Shown in pieces: positions 23,827 to 33,173 of a stretch of 64,000 nucleotides of DNA. The position numbers and the translations under genes were made by a program. Under the pieces are notes generated by a model. That model saw only the letters and a program-made list of their open reading frames with translations, did no database searches and was not told the origin of the DNA. This DNA comes from an uncultured Christensenella sp. (lineage in GTDB: Bacteria > Bacillota > Clostridia > Christensenellales > Borkfalkiaceae), in NCBI GenBank assembly GCA_910578065.1, contig CAJTPB010000010.1, positions 17,305 through 81,304 of the forward strand, given 5' to 3'. Within the stretch, counting starts at the first letter, position 1. Each line of letters opens with the position of its first letter.

Positions 23827-25014
23827 TTATACGCTTAATTGTTTGATCGTTAACGTTGTATTTACTCCCCCGCCTAACGTAACGCCCACGGCGAGCAAGG
23901 CAGAAAGCGCCATATCGATGACGTCGCCCGCATTTAACGTAATAATAAAACTTCCGTTATAAAGAGAGCCGACCCCCACGGCCAAAACCCGCGAAATGGT
24001 CGCTTGCGGAATTGCCGTTCCGTTTCTGCGAACAGACATGGTGACGGTTGTACCGAGCGCCGCAGATAAATTGGTATAATAATTTATTTCGTAAACGCCC
24101 GCGACCGCTGCCGTAATGCTGTTGGCTGGCGTGTTCGTCGTATTTTTTAAAGGCATAGCGGTGGGCAGCGGAAGTTGAGTTGTTCCCCCTACCGTTAAGT
24201 TGATCGTTTGCGGCGTAGTGTTATACAACCCGCCGTAAGCGTTTAAATCGGCTGTACCCGTTGCACCGGTCGGTCCCGTGGCGCCCGTGACGCTTAATCC
24301 TGCCGCCCCCGTAGGTCCGGTAGGTCCTGTTGCGCCGGTCGGACCCGTGGCACCCGTAACGCTTAGCCCCGTCGCTCCCGTAGGTCCGGTAGGTCCTATT
24401 ACACCAGTAGCTCCTGTCTCGCCTGTTGCGCCGGTCGGACCCGTGGCACCTGTAACGCTTAACCCTGCCGCCCCCGTAGGTCCGGTAGGTCCCGTTACAC
24501 CCGTTGCGCCTGTTGCGCCTGTTGCGCCGGTCGGACCCGTGGGTCCCGTAACGCTTAGCCCCGTCGCGCCCGTAGGTCCTGTTGCACCTGTCGCGCCTGT
24601 TGCCCCCGTAACGCCCGTTTCACCCGTAGCGCCTGTCGCGCCCGTAGGTCCGATAGGACCGGTTGCCCCCGTCGTTCCCGTTGCGCCTGCTTCGCCGGGG
24701 ACCCCTTGAAGCCCCTGCACGCCTTGCGGTCCCGTAGCGCCGATCGGGCCGGTAGGCCCCGTAATGCCGATGCCGGTGGGGCCGGTCGCGCCTGTGGCGC
24801 CCGTAGAACCGGTTGCCCCCGTTGCTCCCGTTGCACCGGTAGGGCCAATGGGACCGGTCGAACCCGCGCCGCTCCCCGCAGGCCCCGTGGGTCCCGTAGG
24901 TCCGCGCAAGCCTTGCGGTCCCATCGGTCCGCGTTCTCCCCTGCAATATACGATGCGCGCGCCGCATTGGCACGGATTGCAGCCGCAAACGCAACAGCGT
25001 TGATTGATATCCAT
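23827..25014 (-). CDS. Collagen-like surface protein with BclA-type C-terminal domain
   Basis: A 395-residue protein. The N-terminal 25 residues are rich in cysteine (CCVCGCNPCQCG); residues about 26-253 are some 76 Gly-X-Y triplets, mostly GPTGATGPTG, predicted to form a collagen triple helix; the last 142 residues resemble the trimerising C-terminal domain of BclA-type exosporium proteins. There is no signal peptide, as expected if it is laid down on a spore or exposed by mother-cell lysis. An AAGGAGGAG site sets the start at 25014. A divergent glycosyltransferase next door could modify the many threonines, as happens on BclA. Confidence 0.9.
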   Translation of the reverse strand: MDINQRCCVCGCNPCQCGARIVYCRGERGPMGPQGLRGPTGPTGPAGSGAGSTGPIGPTGATGATGATGSTGATGATGPTGIGITGPTGPIGATGPQGVQGLQGVPGEAGATGTTGATGPIGPTGATGATGETGVTGATGATGATGPTGATGLSVTGPTGPTGATGATGATGVTGPTGPTGAAGLSVTGATGPTGATGETGATGVIGPTGPTGATGLSVTGATGPTGATGPTGPTGAAGLSVTGATGPTGATGTADLNAYGGLYNTTPQTINLTVGGTTQLPLPTAMPLKNTTNTPANSITAAVAGVYEINYYTNLSAALGTTVTMSVRRNGTAIPQATISRVLAVGVGSLYNGSFIITLNAGDVIDMALSALLAVGVTLGGGVNTTLTIKQLSV

Positions 25015-25111
25015 AAATCTCCTCCTTAAAAATGGGCAACGGCGCAAACGGTAATTCGAAAAACGCAAAAGAAAAAACAAGCGCACACATTGCCCTATTA
25101 CATCATATCAT

Positions 25112-25140
25112 TATCATATGAAAAGAGGTGAAAACTTGGT
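25112..25140 (-). promoter_or_regulatory. Possible sigma-K-like promoter of the collagen-like gene
   Basis: The minus strand has CATATGATA (25120-25112), which fits the sigma-K -10 form CATAnnnTA, with an AC pair about 18 nt upstream. It lies about 97 bp before the start codon. No sigma-A promoter is evident there. Short motif, so low confidence. Confidence 0.35.
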
Positions 25141-26215
25141 AAAAATTTCTTTATGTATGATCGTAAAAGACGAAGAAGCAGTGCTTGCCCGCTGCTTAAA
25201 CAGCGTAAAAGATTGCGTTGACGAAATTGTAATTGCGGATACAGGCTCGCAAGACGGCACAATAGAAATTGCAAAATCGTTTACGCCCAACGTATACCCC
25301 TTTGCGTGGACGGACGATTTTTCCGCCGCCCGTAATTTTTCTTTTTCCAAAGCGACGGGCGAATATCTTCTTTGGTTAGATGCCGACGACTTTATCGACA
25401 AAGAAAACGGCAAACGGTTAAAAAACTTAAAAAAGCAGTTGGAACGGGAACGCCCCGATTTTGTTAAATGCCCTTACGATACCTCGTTCGACGTAGCGGG
25501 CAAACCGCTGTTCACCTTTTTCCGCGAGCGATTGATCCGCAACTGTGCGCAATTCCGTTGGGAAGGCTGCGTGCACGAGTGCATCGCCCCTGCGGGCAAA
25601 GTGATCTTATCCGATTTTCGCGTGCGCCATTTGGGAAGCGAAAAACCGCGCGCAGACCGTAACCTTCAAATTTATCGGCGATACCTCGAACGGGGCAACA
25701 AGCTGAACGCGCGGGATAAATTTTATTACGGAAGAGAACTTTACTACCACAAATTGTATACGGAAGCCGCCGCACTGCTAAACGATGCAATCGCCGACGA
25801 GTTTGCTTGGTATGTTAACAGAATCGAAGCATGCGCGCTTCTTTCCAAGTGCTGTTTGGAACAAGGCGATCGGCCCAAAGCGGTGCAGGCGCTTTTGCAA
25901 AGTTTTCGATTCGGCGAACCGCGCGCCTCCGTTTTATGCGCTTTGGGGGGAATTTTCCGCGAAGAAAACAAACTGCGCGAAGCCGCTTTTTGGTATAAAG
26001 CCGCCCTTTCCGCCCGCGACCATTCGGAAGAAGGCGACTTCGATCAGCCCGCAGACAGAACGTTTCGCCCGTTGTTGGAACTTGTATGCTGCTGTTACGC
26101 ATTGGGCGATACGACGCAGGCGATCGAATACCATAAGCGTGCGGAAAAAGAATTTCCCGATCACCCTTCGGTGCAATATAACCGAACCTTTTTTCAAACA
26201 AAAAATCTGCTATAA
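25136..26215 (+). CDS. Family 2 glycosyltransferase with TPR-like C-terminus
   Basis: A 359-residue GT-A glycosyltransferase. It opens with VKISLCMIVKDEEAVLARCL, has the nucleotide-sugar loop ADTGSQDGT, DDFSAARNFSFS and the metal-binding LWLDADDFID; residues about 200-350 are helical repeats of TPR type. Proteins of this build add sugars to peptides or surface proteins. I choose the TTG at 25136, because an AGAGGTG site lies 5 nt before it and the family usually begins exactly there; an ATG at 25118 is the alternative. It diverges from the collagen-like gene, the obvious candidate substrate. Confidence 0.88.
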   Translation: MVKISLCMIVKDEEAVLARCLNSVKDCVDEIVIADTGSQDGTIEIAKSFTPNVYPFAWTDDFSAARNFSFSKATGEYLLWLDADDFIDKENGKRLKNLKKQLERERPDFVKCPYDTSFDVAGKPLFTFFRERLIRNCAQFRWEGCVHECIAPAGKVILSDFRVRHLGSEKPRADRNLQIYRRYLERGNKLNARDKFYYGRELYYHKLYTEAAALLNDAIADEFAWYVNRIEACALLSKCCLEQGDRPKAVQALLQSFRFGEPRASVLCALGGIFREENKLREAAFWYKAALSARDHSEEGDFDQPADRTFRPLLELVCCCYALGDTTQAIEYHKRAEKEFPDHPSVQYNRTFFQTKNLL

Positions 26216-26216
26216 A

Positions 26217-26247
26217 CAAAAAAGACGGCTTATGCCGTCTTTTTTTG
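26217..26247. terminator. Bidirectional terminator
   Basis: Stem AAGACGGC / GCCGTCTT with loop TTAT, flanked by an A run and a T run, between convergent genes. Confidence 0.92.
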
Positions 26248-26254
26248 CTTTCAC

Positions 26255-28237
26255 TCAATTATTTCCTACCTCTGCATGATACGTATGTACACCGTCGATT
26301 TTTCTCGTATCGACGGTTACGATCTCTTCGTAAGTAGCTACCTCGTCCGAGTAATTGTTGCGGATTTTTACCGTAACTTTTATCCGAACGGTGCTGCCGT
26401 AAGACGTCCACACGTAAACCCCGTATCGAAACGAATCCAATGCAAGCGGGCTTAACTTCACGTTTTCGTCGACTGCCTCGTAAGAATAACTGTAACTTAC
26501 GTTACTAGAACCGGTATCGTACATATCGGCATCGAAATAGAAACCGATCGATTGCGGTTTACGCACAGTGATGCTTCCTTCCATTAAATTCCCCGTACGT
26601 TTCCATATGCCGCAATCGGGATCGAAATCGATGCAAACGCATTCCGTTGTTTTGCCGTATTGGACATAAAAATACCTTTCTTCGGTATAAGAAGAAATGC
26701 CGTACTCATAAATCCCCGGCGAAACTTCCGACATGATAGAAGAATAACTCGATTCGAAAAAGTCATCTAAATTATCAGCAAACTTAGCGCCCTTAACAAG
26801 ATTTCCGGCTTCATCCTTTAACGTGATTCGATAAATTACTTCGTCATAATACGGAACGGGAATACACCACTTACCGCCCACATTGATATAATGCGCAGGC
26901 TCATCATTGTCAATGTATAAATATTTATAATACGGCGTTTCCGGATTATAAGGATCGTCTAATTTAACGTAAACAAACTGAACATCTTTGCTGTATGGAA
27001 ACACTCCGTCAATTGCAGGAATGGGGCGATATATTTCCGTAAAATTCCCCCCGTCGTATTCATACTCGGACAAATACAACGCATCGATATCCGTTCGCAC
27101 TTCATTAAAAACATTGTTATACAAACACAAATAAGAATCAAAATCTACAACTTGCATTTGGTTACAGTCGAGCGAAATGCCGCCGTCGTATTGTATGCAA
27201 GTCGCAGTGCTTTCCGCTATCTGCCACATTGCAACCACATTTTTGGGGAAAAGAGCGTAATAATATATATTATCGTAGTTTGAACGATAAACCCACTGTT
27301 TTTCCAAATACGTTCTATCACCTTCTATGATTTCAACATAAACGTACTCGGCATTACCTTCAAACCCGCTCAACGGCGAAAAATTCTTTAAAATCACTTC
27401 TTTATATTGTTCGTCGGGATGAAACCCTTCGAACTCTATTAACGTACCGTAAGCGGGCAGATTTTTTTCGATCTCGAACGAAGCGACGTCAATCCGGTCG
27501 ATTTCCCTTAAATACAACTTCCCTTCGAAATCGGCGGGCAAAATCGCTCTTAATCCGGAAAACTCGTTCCCGCCGTACACAGACGGCAGGTAAATGGGAA
27601 CGGTATCGATAAGGCGATCTTCTCCGTCGATCAAATATTTGCTCTCCATATTGCCGTGAACGTCAACCGTTTTGTACCCGTTCTTTACAAGAAACGCTTC
27701 CGCCTTTAAAAACGAACCTTCCAACTGTTCGTCGGTAAAGGTAACGGTGTTTTCGATCGCGCCGTCTGCATTTACCGTAACGCCCTTTTTCAGTTGCGTA
27801 CGGGTAAGCAAACCCGTATATGCGCCGCGCTTTAAGGGAAGATTCACCCCGTCGCAAGCAACGACGACGTTTTCCACATTGCCCGAAACTGTGATCGAAA
27901 CTTCTTTTTCCAATTCCTCTTTCAATTCTACGCTCTTTTCGCAGCTGCCCGAAGCGAGATCTGCAACGGTTACGGGAACCGTTTGCGTTTTTAACCCGTG
28001 CGAACTGACCGAAATGGAAAAATCCTTTTTTACGTCTACCGTAACGGTATACGTTTTCCCCGCGCCCTCTAACCTGCCGTACGATGTGTTTACGTCAAAC
28101 GTTTCCGCTTCGGTAACTACGTTTAAGCGGACGACAGCCCCTTCTTTCAGCGAAACCGCATCGCCGCATGCCGCCAAAAGCGCGCACGAAAGCGCAAACA
28201 AAAGCGCGCATGCAATTTTGATAGCCAATTTTCTCAT
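26255..28237 (-). CDS. Large exported lipoprotein of an ABC operon
   Basis: A 660-residue lipoprotein with lipobox LAAC (cysteine 24). The N-terminal part (about 25-200) has repeated beta-sandwich-like strands (VTVDVKKDFSISV, VSITVSGNVENVVV) that look like Big or PEGA-type domains; the rest is rich in tyrosine and aspartate with no family I know. It is the last gene of an operon after an ABC ATPase and two FtsX-type permeases, 11 nt from the second permease. It is probably the extracellular partner of that exporter or a surface protein whose release it drives. Confidence 0.8.
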   Translation of the reverse strand: MRKLAIKIACALLFALSCALLAACGDAVSLKEGAVVRLNVVTEAETFDVNTSYGRLEGAGKTYTVTVDVKKDFSISVSSHGLKTQTVPVTVADLASGSCEKSVELKEELEKEVSITVSGNVENVVVACDGVNLPLKRGAYTGLLTRTQLKKGVTVNADGAIENTVTFTDEQLEGSFLKAEAFLVKNGYKTVDVHGNMESKYLIDGEDRLIDTVPIYLPSVYGGNEFSGLRAILPADFEGKLYLREIDRIDVASFEIEKNLPAYGTLIEFEGFHPDEQYKEVILKNFSPLSGFEGNAEYVYVEIIEGDRTYLEKQWVYRSNYDNIYYYALFPKNVVAMWQIAESTATCIQYDGGISLDCNQMQVVDFDSYLCLYNNVFNEVRTDIDALYLSEYEYDGGNFTEIYRPIPAIDGVFPYSKDVQFVYVKLDDPYNPETPYYKYLYIDNDEPAHYINVGGKWCIPVPYYDEVIYRITLKDEAGNLVKGAKFADNLDDFFESSYSSIMSEVSPGIYEYGISSYTEERYFYVQYGKTTECVCIDFDPDCGIWKRTGNLMEGSITVRKPQSIGFYFDADMYDTGSSNVSYSYSYEAVDENVKLSPLALDSFRYGVYVWTSYGSTVRIKVTVKIRNNYSDEVATYEEIVTVDTRKIDGVHTYHAEVGNN

Positions 28238-28248
28238 ACCGCTCCCCC

Positions 28249-30015
28249 TTACTTATCGTCTGAAAGCACTTCGAGAATGCCTTTTTTCGTAACCGCCCTG
28301 CACGCCACGCGGCTGAACAGGAATGCGATGAAAAACACCAATACGATCACCGAAACAAGCGCAACAAAGAACCAACCGAAATTCAAACTGATCGCCGCGC
28401 CGAGGATCGCCGCCTCTTCCTGTCGGAACAGCATGTCGATCAACGCTTTGATCCCGTACGAAATGCCGCCGCCGAAAATGAGTACCCACAGAAAACTTCG
28501 CCAAAAGATAAGCAAAATTTCCACAAAATACAGCCGCGGGATCACCTTTTGCTTTGCCCCGATCGCGCGCATCATGCCGATATAGTTGCGGCGCGCCTGC
28601 ACCGAATAATTGACCGAGTTATACAAATTCAACAGCGTCGCAAAGAAAATTATTCCGCCGAAGGTATACATAACGACCATTAAATACCCGCCGATTTGAT
28701 GCAGCATCGAAAAGTTGGAATACGCTTCCGTCGCGCAATAATACCTTACGTAACCGCCGAACGCGCTTGCTTCCTCGCTCGAAATACGTGTGTACGCGTT
28801 GTTTAATATCGTTTCGATTTTAGAAGCGTTGTCGTAGTCTTTGCACTGCACGATAACCGAAGTATACGGTTCTTCCGGCATAAAACTGCTGTAATTGGTC
28901 GTTCCCATCGTAAAGATCAAGGCAGGAATTGCAGGAAAAAACATGTGTTCTGCCGCAGCCTGTTCGGCAAGCAGTTCGATCCCCGCCTTTCCCGCAATAG
29001 AATAGGTGACGATTTGATATTTTGCGGTATCCCCGTTATCGTTTTCCGTTTCGTACGAAGCGAGCGAGGGAAGATATTTAATATGCCGCTCCCCGTCTTC
29101 GGTCACGAACTGAGAATCTTCCGAAATCCAAAAATTCGCGTCGTTTGAAAGCGTTTTGTTCAAAAGGAAATAATCTTCGGAAATAACGCCTACGATCTTA
29201 AAATTGCGAATCACGTCTACCGTAAATTTATCGTTTTCATCATCTTCCGTTATGTTCGGCACGTAAGTATTGTCGGGATTGGTATCGTTATCGAGATAAT
29301 ACCCCGAATACGGACCGTCGGTAAAATAATAAGCGCTGTCAAATCTGCCATTCGCGGTAACCGTTACACTGCTTCCTATTGCCGACTCGGGGGAAAGATT
29401 ATACGCTTTTACGATCATTTCGGAAACGATGATTTCCCCTTTTCCGTTCTCGGAAAAGCCCCCGCCTGCGGCAAACACTTTTTTGCCCGTATTTTTCAAA
29501 TCGCTTTCAAACCCGTCGGGAAACAGTTTCCCATTGCTGCGCTCGCGATCGATCACCTTTATGTCGGCATTTGCATTGACTTTTTTGCCCGTATCGTAAT
29601 TGAATTGCTTAAAATTGGAAACGGATTTGGAAAGGCTACCGATTTTGATTTTACTGCTTTCCGAATCGCTGTATCTATCGCCGATCGAATACCGATTGGT
29701 ATAAATCATGTCTTCGATCTCTTCGCCCATGCGCTTTTGCAGCAACTGCACGTCGGTATTTCCGAATACGAAAGAACCGCTATCGTATGCGCCTTCCTGC
29801 TTTTCGTTTTCTCCCAAAGCGTGCACGTAAAAGGAAGAGATATTATGCGTTTGATTGATCTTATCCGTCAGATCGAGGTAAAAGGCAAGCGTAAAAAATA
29901 CAATGGGCACAAGCATGATAAGCCCGAACGCGATTCCGCGCACCGTATTGCGGGTAGACTTTTTTCTGCTTTTTATGCTGATTTTTCCCAAACGGATATA
30001 TTCTTTTACTTTCAT
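28249..30015 (-). CDS. FtsX/MacB-type ABC permease (second)
   Basis: A 588-residue permease with one N-terminal helix (about 25-50), a long external domain (about 55-430) and three C-terminal helices (about 440-465, 490-520 and 545-570). The NYIGMMRAIGAKQKVI motif before a late helix is the usual FtsX-domain signature. It starts 1 nt after the stop of the first permease, so translation is coupled. In MacB-like systems such permeases transmit mechanical work to outside partners instead of moving a substrate through a channel; the target here is unknown. Confidence 0.88.
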   Translation of the reverse strand: MKVKEYIRLGKISIKSRKKSTRNTVRGIAFGLIMLVPIVFFTLAFYLDLTDKINQTHNISSFYVHALGENEKQEGAYDSGSFVFGNTDVQLLQKRMGEEIEDMIYTNRYSIGDRYSDSESSKIKIGSLSKSVSNFKQFNYDTGKKVNANADIKVIDRERSNGKLFPDGFESDLKNTGKKVFAAGGGFSENGKGEIIVSEMIVKAYNLSPESAIGSSVTVTANGRFDSAYYFTDGPYSGYYLDNDTNPDNTYVPNITEDDENDKFTVDVIRNFKIVGVISEDYFLLNKTLSNDANFWISEDSQFVTEDGERHIKYLPSLASYETENDNGDTAKYQIVTYSIAGKAGIELLAEQAAAEHMFFPAIPALIFTMGTTNYSSFMPEEPYTSVIVQCKDYDNASKIETILNNAYTRISSEEASAFGGYVRYYCATEAYSNFSMLHQIGGYLMVVMYTFGGIIFFATLLNLYNSVNYSVQARRNYIGMMRAIGAKQKVIPRLYFVEILLIFWRSFLWVLIFGGGISYGIKALIDMLFRQEEAAILGAAISLNFGWFFVALVSVIVLVFFIAFLFSRVACRAVTKKGILEVLSDDK

Positions 30016-31473
30016 TTACGCCACCTCGCTGATGGTACTGATCACGTCTTGCCGCGCGATCTTTCCCAAACTTCCGCGGGAGAACAGGCTTGCGAACAGA
30101 AAGAACAGCAACGCCGTGACCATGGGAAGATAAAAAGGTATGCGAACGGATACCGCAAATTCCACCTCGTAATACGCGAACATCGAAGCGAACATCGATT
30201 CCATTAAACTTAATACGACCGGTTGCAGCAAAAAGAGCACCGCCACGCCCACCAGCACGCCCAGTATGATCTGCACGAGCGATTCGCACGTGACGATTTT
30301 TTTTACACCCCTTTGATTCAGCCCCATCGCCTTCATCAATCCGATGAACTTTCGGTTTTTATCGACGGAGATAATAATGGTATTAGCAACGCTTCCCACG
30401 CTTAAAATTAAAATGAGTAAACCGAGAATTATGACGACCGCCATAATAAAAATACTCATCAGCACCGTCATGCGCATTTCTTCTACATAAGAACAGGAAA
30501 ACGGACTTACTTCTTTATCGTCCCAATTCAGGTACGTTTCAAGCCCTTCGTTCATGCGTTCGGTCAACGCCTTCATATCGCTGTAAACGGCGTTATAATC
30601 GTAATCGGTTTGCGGCGGGCGGTACGTCATCTCCACTTGAATCACGTCGTACGTACCTGCAAACTGCCGCATAAAGTACGCGCCGTCTGCAATTACGACG
30701 GGCGAACGATCCCAATCGCTCGTTTTTAAAAGTGCGGGATCGAAAATTCCGCAAACAGAGTATTCCGCCGTGCGAAAATTCAAATCGGATACGGAGGTAT
30801 CGTTCGTACCTCTTTCCGCCTGCAAAAGCGTGCATACGGTCAATTTATCCCCTATTTTTACGGTGATCCCTCTTTTTTGCAGCGTGCGGATATAATCGGC
30901 ATTCAGCCAAATGTTCGGCGTGTTTTTATCCGCCTGCGTCCAGAGGCGACCCTCTTTGATCAAATTCTCCTTGGGAACGTTGTACATGCCGAAATCGGCA
31001 AAACGCGCGTTATATAAATAGAAATACTCGCCGTACCTGTTCAGCTGATTGATCATTTCTATATACGAACTTCCCGTAAGAATATCTTCGGTGCTGCCGT
31101 TTATCGCGTAATACTGCCAGCAGGTATCGGAAGTATAAATATTTTCGATCGAATATGTAACCGTATCGACGATATGCTTGTATTCTTCCACCGCAGCATC
31201 GATATGCGCGATCTCGTTTTGCGTATAAGGTTTATAGTAGGAAGTGCTCTCTCCCCGTCTTTCGTATCTGCTTTCCGCGCTGTAAGTAGTGCCCCGCGTT
31301 TCGAATACGATCTTGCTGACGTCCGTCTGATTCTGTATAAAGGCAATGCCCAAAAGGCACAGCGCCATAATAAGCGAACTTACGATGGTTACGATGATCA
31401 CCGTAAGCACCGTTCTGCTTTTATTATGCCACAAGTTGTGCAGGGCGATTTTAAATACGTCGCCGAATTTCAT
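30016..31473 (-). CDS. FtsX/MacB-type ABC permease (first)
   Basis: A 485-residue permease with the same layout: helix about 15-38, external domain to about 330, and three helices near 338-365, 390-415 and 445-470. The motif DKNRKFIGLMKAMGLNQRGVKK follows the second helix. It overlaps the ATPase gene by 4 nt. The two permeases differ in the size of their external domains, so they probably form a heterodimer on the ATPase dimer. Confidence 0.88.
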   Translation of the reverse strand: MKFGDVFKIALHNLWHNKSRTVLTVIIVTIVSSLIMALCLLGIAFIQNQTDVSKIVFETRGTTYSAESRYERRGESTSYYKPYTQNEIAHIDAAVEEYKHIVDTVTYSIENIYTSDTCWQYYAINGSTEDILTGSSYIEMINQLNRYGEYFYLYNARFADFGMYNVPKENLIKEGRLWTQADKNTPNIWLNADYIRTLQKRGITVKIGDKLTVCTLLQAERGTNDTSVSDLNFRTAEYSVCGIFDPALLKTSDWDRSPVVIADGAYFMRQFAGTYDVIQVEMTYRPPQTDYDYNAVYSDMKALTERMNEGLETYLNWDDKEVSPFSCSYVEEMRMTVLMSIFIMAVVIILGLLILILSVGSVANTIIISVDKNRKFIGLMKAMGLNQRGVKKIVTCESLVQIILGVLVGVAVLFLLQPVVLSLMESMFASMFAYYEVEFAVSVRIPFYLPMVTALLFFLFASLFSRGSLGKIARQDVISTISEVA

Positions 31474-32183
31474 TCCGCCGCCCCCTCTTTTTCGGGCGCG
31501 GATCTTCCGCTTGCGCCCGCGCGCATTTCCGCCACGCCGTCTTTGATATAAATAATGTTATCCGCGTTTTTCGCGTCTTCCATGTTATGGGTAACGAGCA
31601 CCACGCTCTTGCCCATTTCGCAAATTTCGCGCAGCAGCGCCATAACTTCCGCGCCGTTCTGCGAATCGAGGTTGCCCGTAGGTTCGTCCGCAAGCACGAT
31701 TTCGGGATTATGCACAAGCGCGCGCGCAATGGATACCCGCTGCTTTTGCCCGCCCGAAAGCTCGTTCGCTTTCTTTTGTATCTTATCTTCCAGCCCCAAC
31801 TGCGTTAAAATTTTACGCGCCTGCTCTTCCCGCTCTTTCCGCGGCTTGCCCGCGATGATCAACGGCATTGCAACGTTGTCGAGCACGGAAAAAGTCGGTT
31901 CGAGATAGAACGACTGAAACACAAACCCCGTTGTCTTATTGCGGTATTCCGCAAGTTCGTTGGGACTGAGTTCGTTTAACACCTTTCCGTTGGCGATCAC
32001 AGAACCGTTCGTAGGGGAATCGAGCGCGCCGATAATGTTCATTAAGGTAGATTTACCGCTGCCCGATTTTCCGAGAATTGCCGTAAATTTTCCGTCTTCG
32101 ATGGTAACGTTTACGTTTTTCAGCGCATGAACGGCCCCGTCGCCCTTTCCGTAAATCTTGTCTACGTTTTGTAATTGAATCAT
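31470..32183 (-). CDS. ABC transporter ATPase, LolD/MacB type
   Basis: A 237-residue ATPase: Walker A GKSGSGKST (38-46), signature LSGGQKQR, Walker B IVLADEPTGNLD and the H-loop VTHN. The wording FVFQSFYLEPTFSVLDNVAMPL is typical of the ATPases that pair with FtsX-type permeases. It is the first gene of the operon, under a perfect promoter at 32302-32330. Roughly 25 residues after the core are extra. Confidence 0.95.
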   Translation of the reverse strand: MIQLQNVDKIYGKGDGAVHALKNVNVTIEDGKFTAILGKSGSGKSTLMNIIGALDSPTNGSVIANGKVLNELSPNELAEYRNKTTGFVFQSFYLEPTFSVLDNVAMPLIIAGKPRKEREEQARKILTQLGLEDKIQKKANELSGGQKQRVSIARALVHNPEIVLADEPTGNLDSQNGAEVMALLREICEMGKSVVLVTHNMEDAKNADNIIYIKDGVAEMRAGASGRSAPEKEGAAE

Positions 32184-32301
32184 ATTCGCTCAACCTCGCA
32201 ATAAATTTCCGCCGCTTACGGTGATTCTGTGTTTCGTGCAATGTAATTGCACGAACAGGGCACGCCCCGTTTTTTCCGAAATAATGCGGTTTTACTGTTT
32301 T

Positions 32302-32330
32302 ATTATATAATTTATTTAGTGATTTGTCAA
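32302..32330 (-). promoter_or_regulatory. Consensus promoter of the ABC operon
   Basis: Minus-strand TTGACA (32330-32325), 17 bp, TATAAT (32307-32302), both perfect. An untranslated leader of about 110 nt follows before the ATPase ATG. Confidence 0.92.
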
Positions 32331-32351
32331 GAATATTGAGAAATTCGCTTT

Positions 32352-32386
32352 TAAAAAGAGGGCGGAATTTTCTTCCGTCCTCTTTA
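32352..32386 (-). terminator. Terminator of tadA
   Basis: Stem AAAGAGGACGGAA with TTCCGCCCTCTTT (one mismatch), overlapping the stop codon of tadA, then a TTTTAAAA run on the minus strand. Confidence 0.85.
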
Positions 32387-32842
32387 CTTTTTCCGTTTTT
32401 CCCGCGCGCGCATTTCCGTAAAAAAAGAAGTAAGCACCGCCGCGCATTCTTCTTGCAAAATCCCGCCCGTAACTTGCACGGTATGATTTAAAAGATTCGC
32501 CTGCGCGAGTTCTTTGGTAAGACTGCGCCCCTTTTGTTCGTACGCGCCGAAGTAAATTTTTTCGATGCGGGCGTTCAAAGCCGCGCCCATGCACATGGGG
32601 CAAGGTTCCAACGTAACGTACAGTTCCGTTTCGGGCAGCCGCCAAGAGCGCAATTTTTTACACGCTTTGTCGATCGCGCGCATTTCGGCATGCGCGCTTG
32701 CCATTTGCAATTTGGTGCGCAGGTTATACCCTTTTCCGATTATTTTTCCGCGGTAAACGACCACCGCGCCGATGGGTACTTCCCCTTTCTTTTTCGCTTT
32801 TTCCGCAAGGCGGATCGCCTCGCGCATAAATTTTTCTTCCAA
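32384..32842 (-). CDS. tadA: tRNA-specific adenosine deaminase (A34 to inosine)
   Basis: A 152-residue zinc deaminase that makes inosine at the wobble position of tRNA-Arg(ACG). The metal site is His51-Ala-Glu53 and Pro-Cys81-x-x-Cys84 (TLEPCPMCMG). The C-terminal ILQEECAAVLTSFF fits TadA. I choose the TTG at 32842 (LEEKFMREAI), because it has AAGGA upstream and restores the usual N-terminal length; an ATG five codons later is the alternative. It stands alone between the ABC operon and the M14 peptidase remnant. Confidence 0.92.
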   Translation of the reverse strand: MEEKFMREAIRLAEKAKKKGEVPIGAVVVYRGKIIGKGYNLRTKLQMASAHAEMRAIDKACKKLRSWRLPETELYVTLEPCPMCMGAALNARIEKIYFGAYEQKGRSLTKELAQANLLNHTVQVTGGILQEECAAVLTSFFTEMRAREKRKK

Positions 32843-32861
32843 CGCCGTATTCCTTAATTTG

Positions 32862-33173
32862 TATTTTTTGGCGCACCTTATCAAAGCGCGCTATCTCTAT
32901 TATGCTTTATCGTATACAAATTACACAAAAGCCTTTTGCGCACGCCTTATCAAATTGCGCTGTTTTCATCTTACCTTATCGCATGCAAATTGCGCGCCAA
33001 TATTTGCGGAAGAGCCTCCTCGCCCAACGGGTGGGAACATTCGTCCGCGCCCGCTTCCAACGTGAATGCGGAAACTTTCAATTTTCCGCGCACTAATCTT
33101 TATAATGCCTGCGCAAAAAAACGCTTACCGCAATGAATATCAAGCGAACTTATTTTAGCCCTTCGATCAAATG
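32862..33173. repeat. Decayed repeats between tadA and the M14 peptidase gene
   Basis: The block TTATCG(C/T)AT(A/G)CAAATT occurs near 32907, 32977 and, inside the peptidase gene, near 33177. GCGCACCTTATCAAAGCG near 32870 echoes the repeats at 3671 and 3830. The longest copy, 32974-33118, is listed separately as a pseudogene fragment. Confidence 0.65.
32974..33118 (-). pseudogene. Broken duplicate of the M14 peptidase 3' end
   Basis: This stretch repeats 33174-33319 of the neighbouring peptidase gene at an offset of exactly 200 bp for most of its length, with about 85 percent identity by eye. On the minus strand it still reads LEAGADECSHPLGEEALPQI, matching the gene's LEAGADELSHPLGEDALPQI, but its upstream part carries stop codons and a frameshift and it ends in a premature TAA. 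It cannot be a working gene. It looks like a tandem duplication of the end of the gene, now decaying. Confidence 0.9.

Noticed and set aside
24278..24709. Plus-strand open frame of APVGPVGPV repeats
   Set aside because: It is the antisense of the Gly-X-Y coding region; repeated codons keep several frames open. No ribosome site, and the minus-strand frame has clear domains at both ends.
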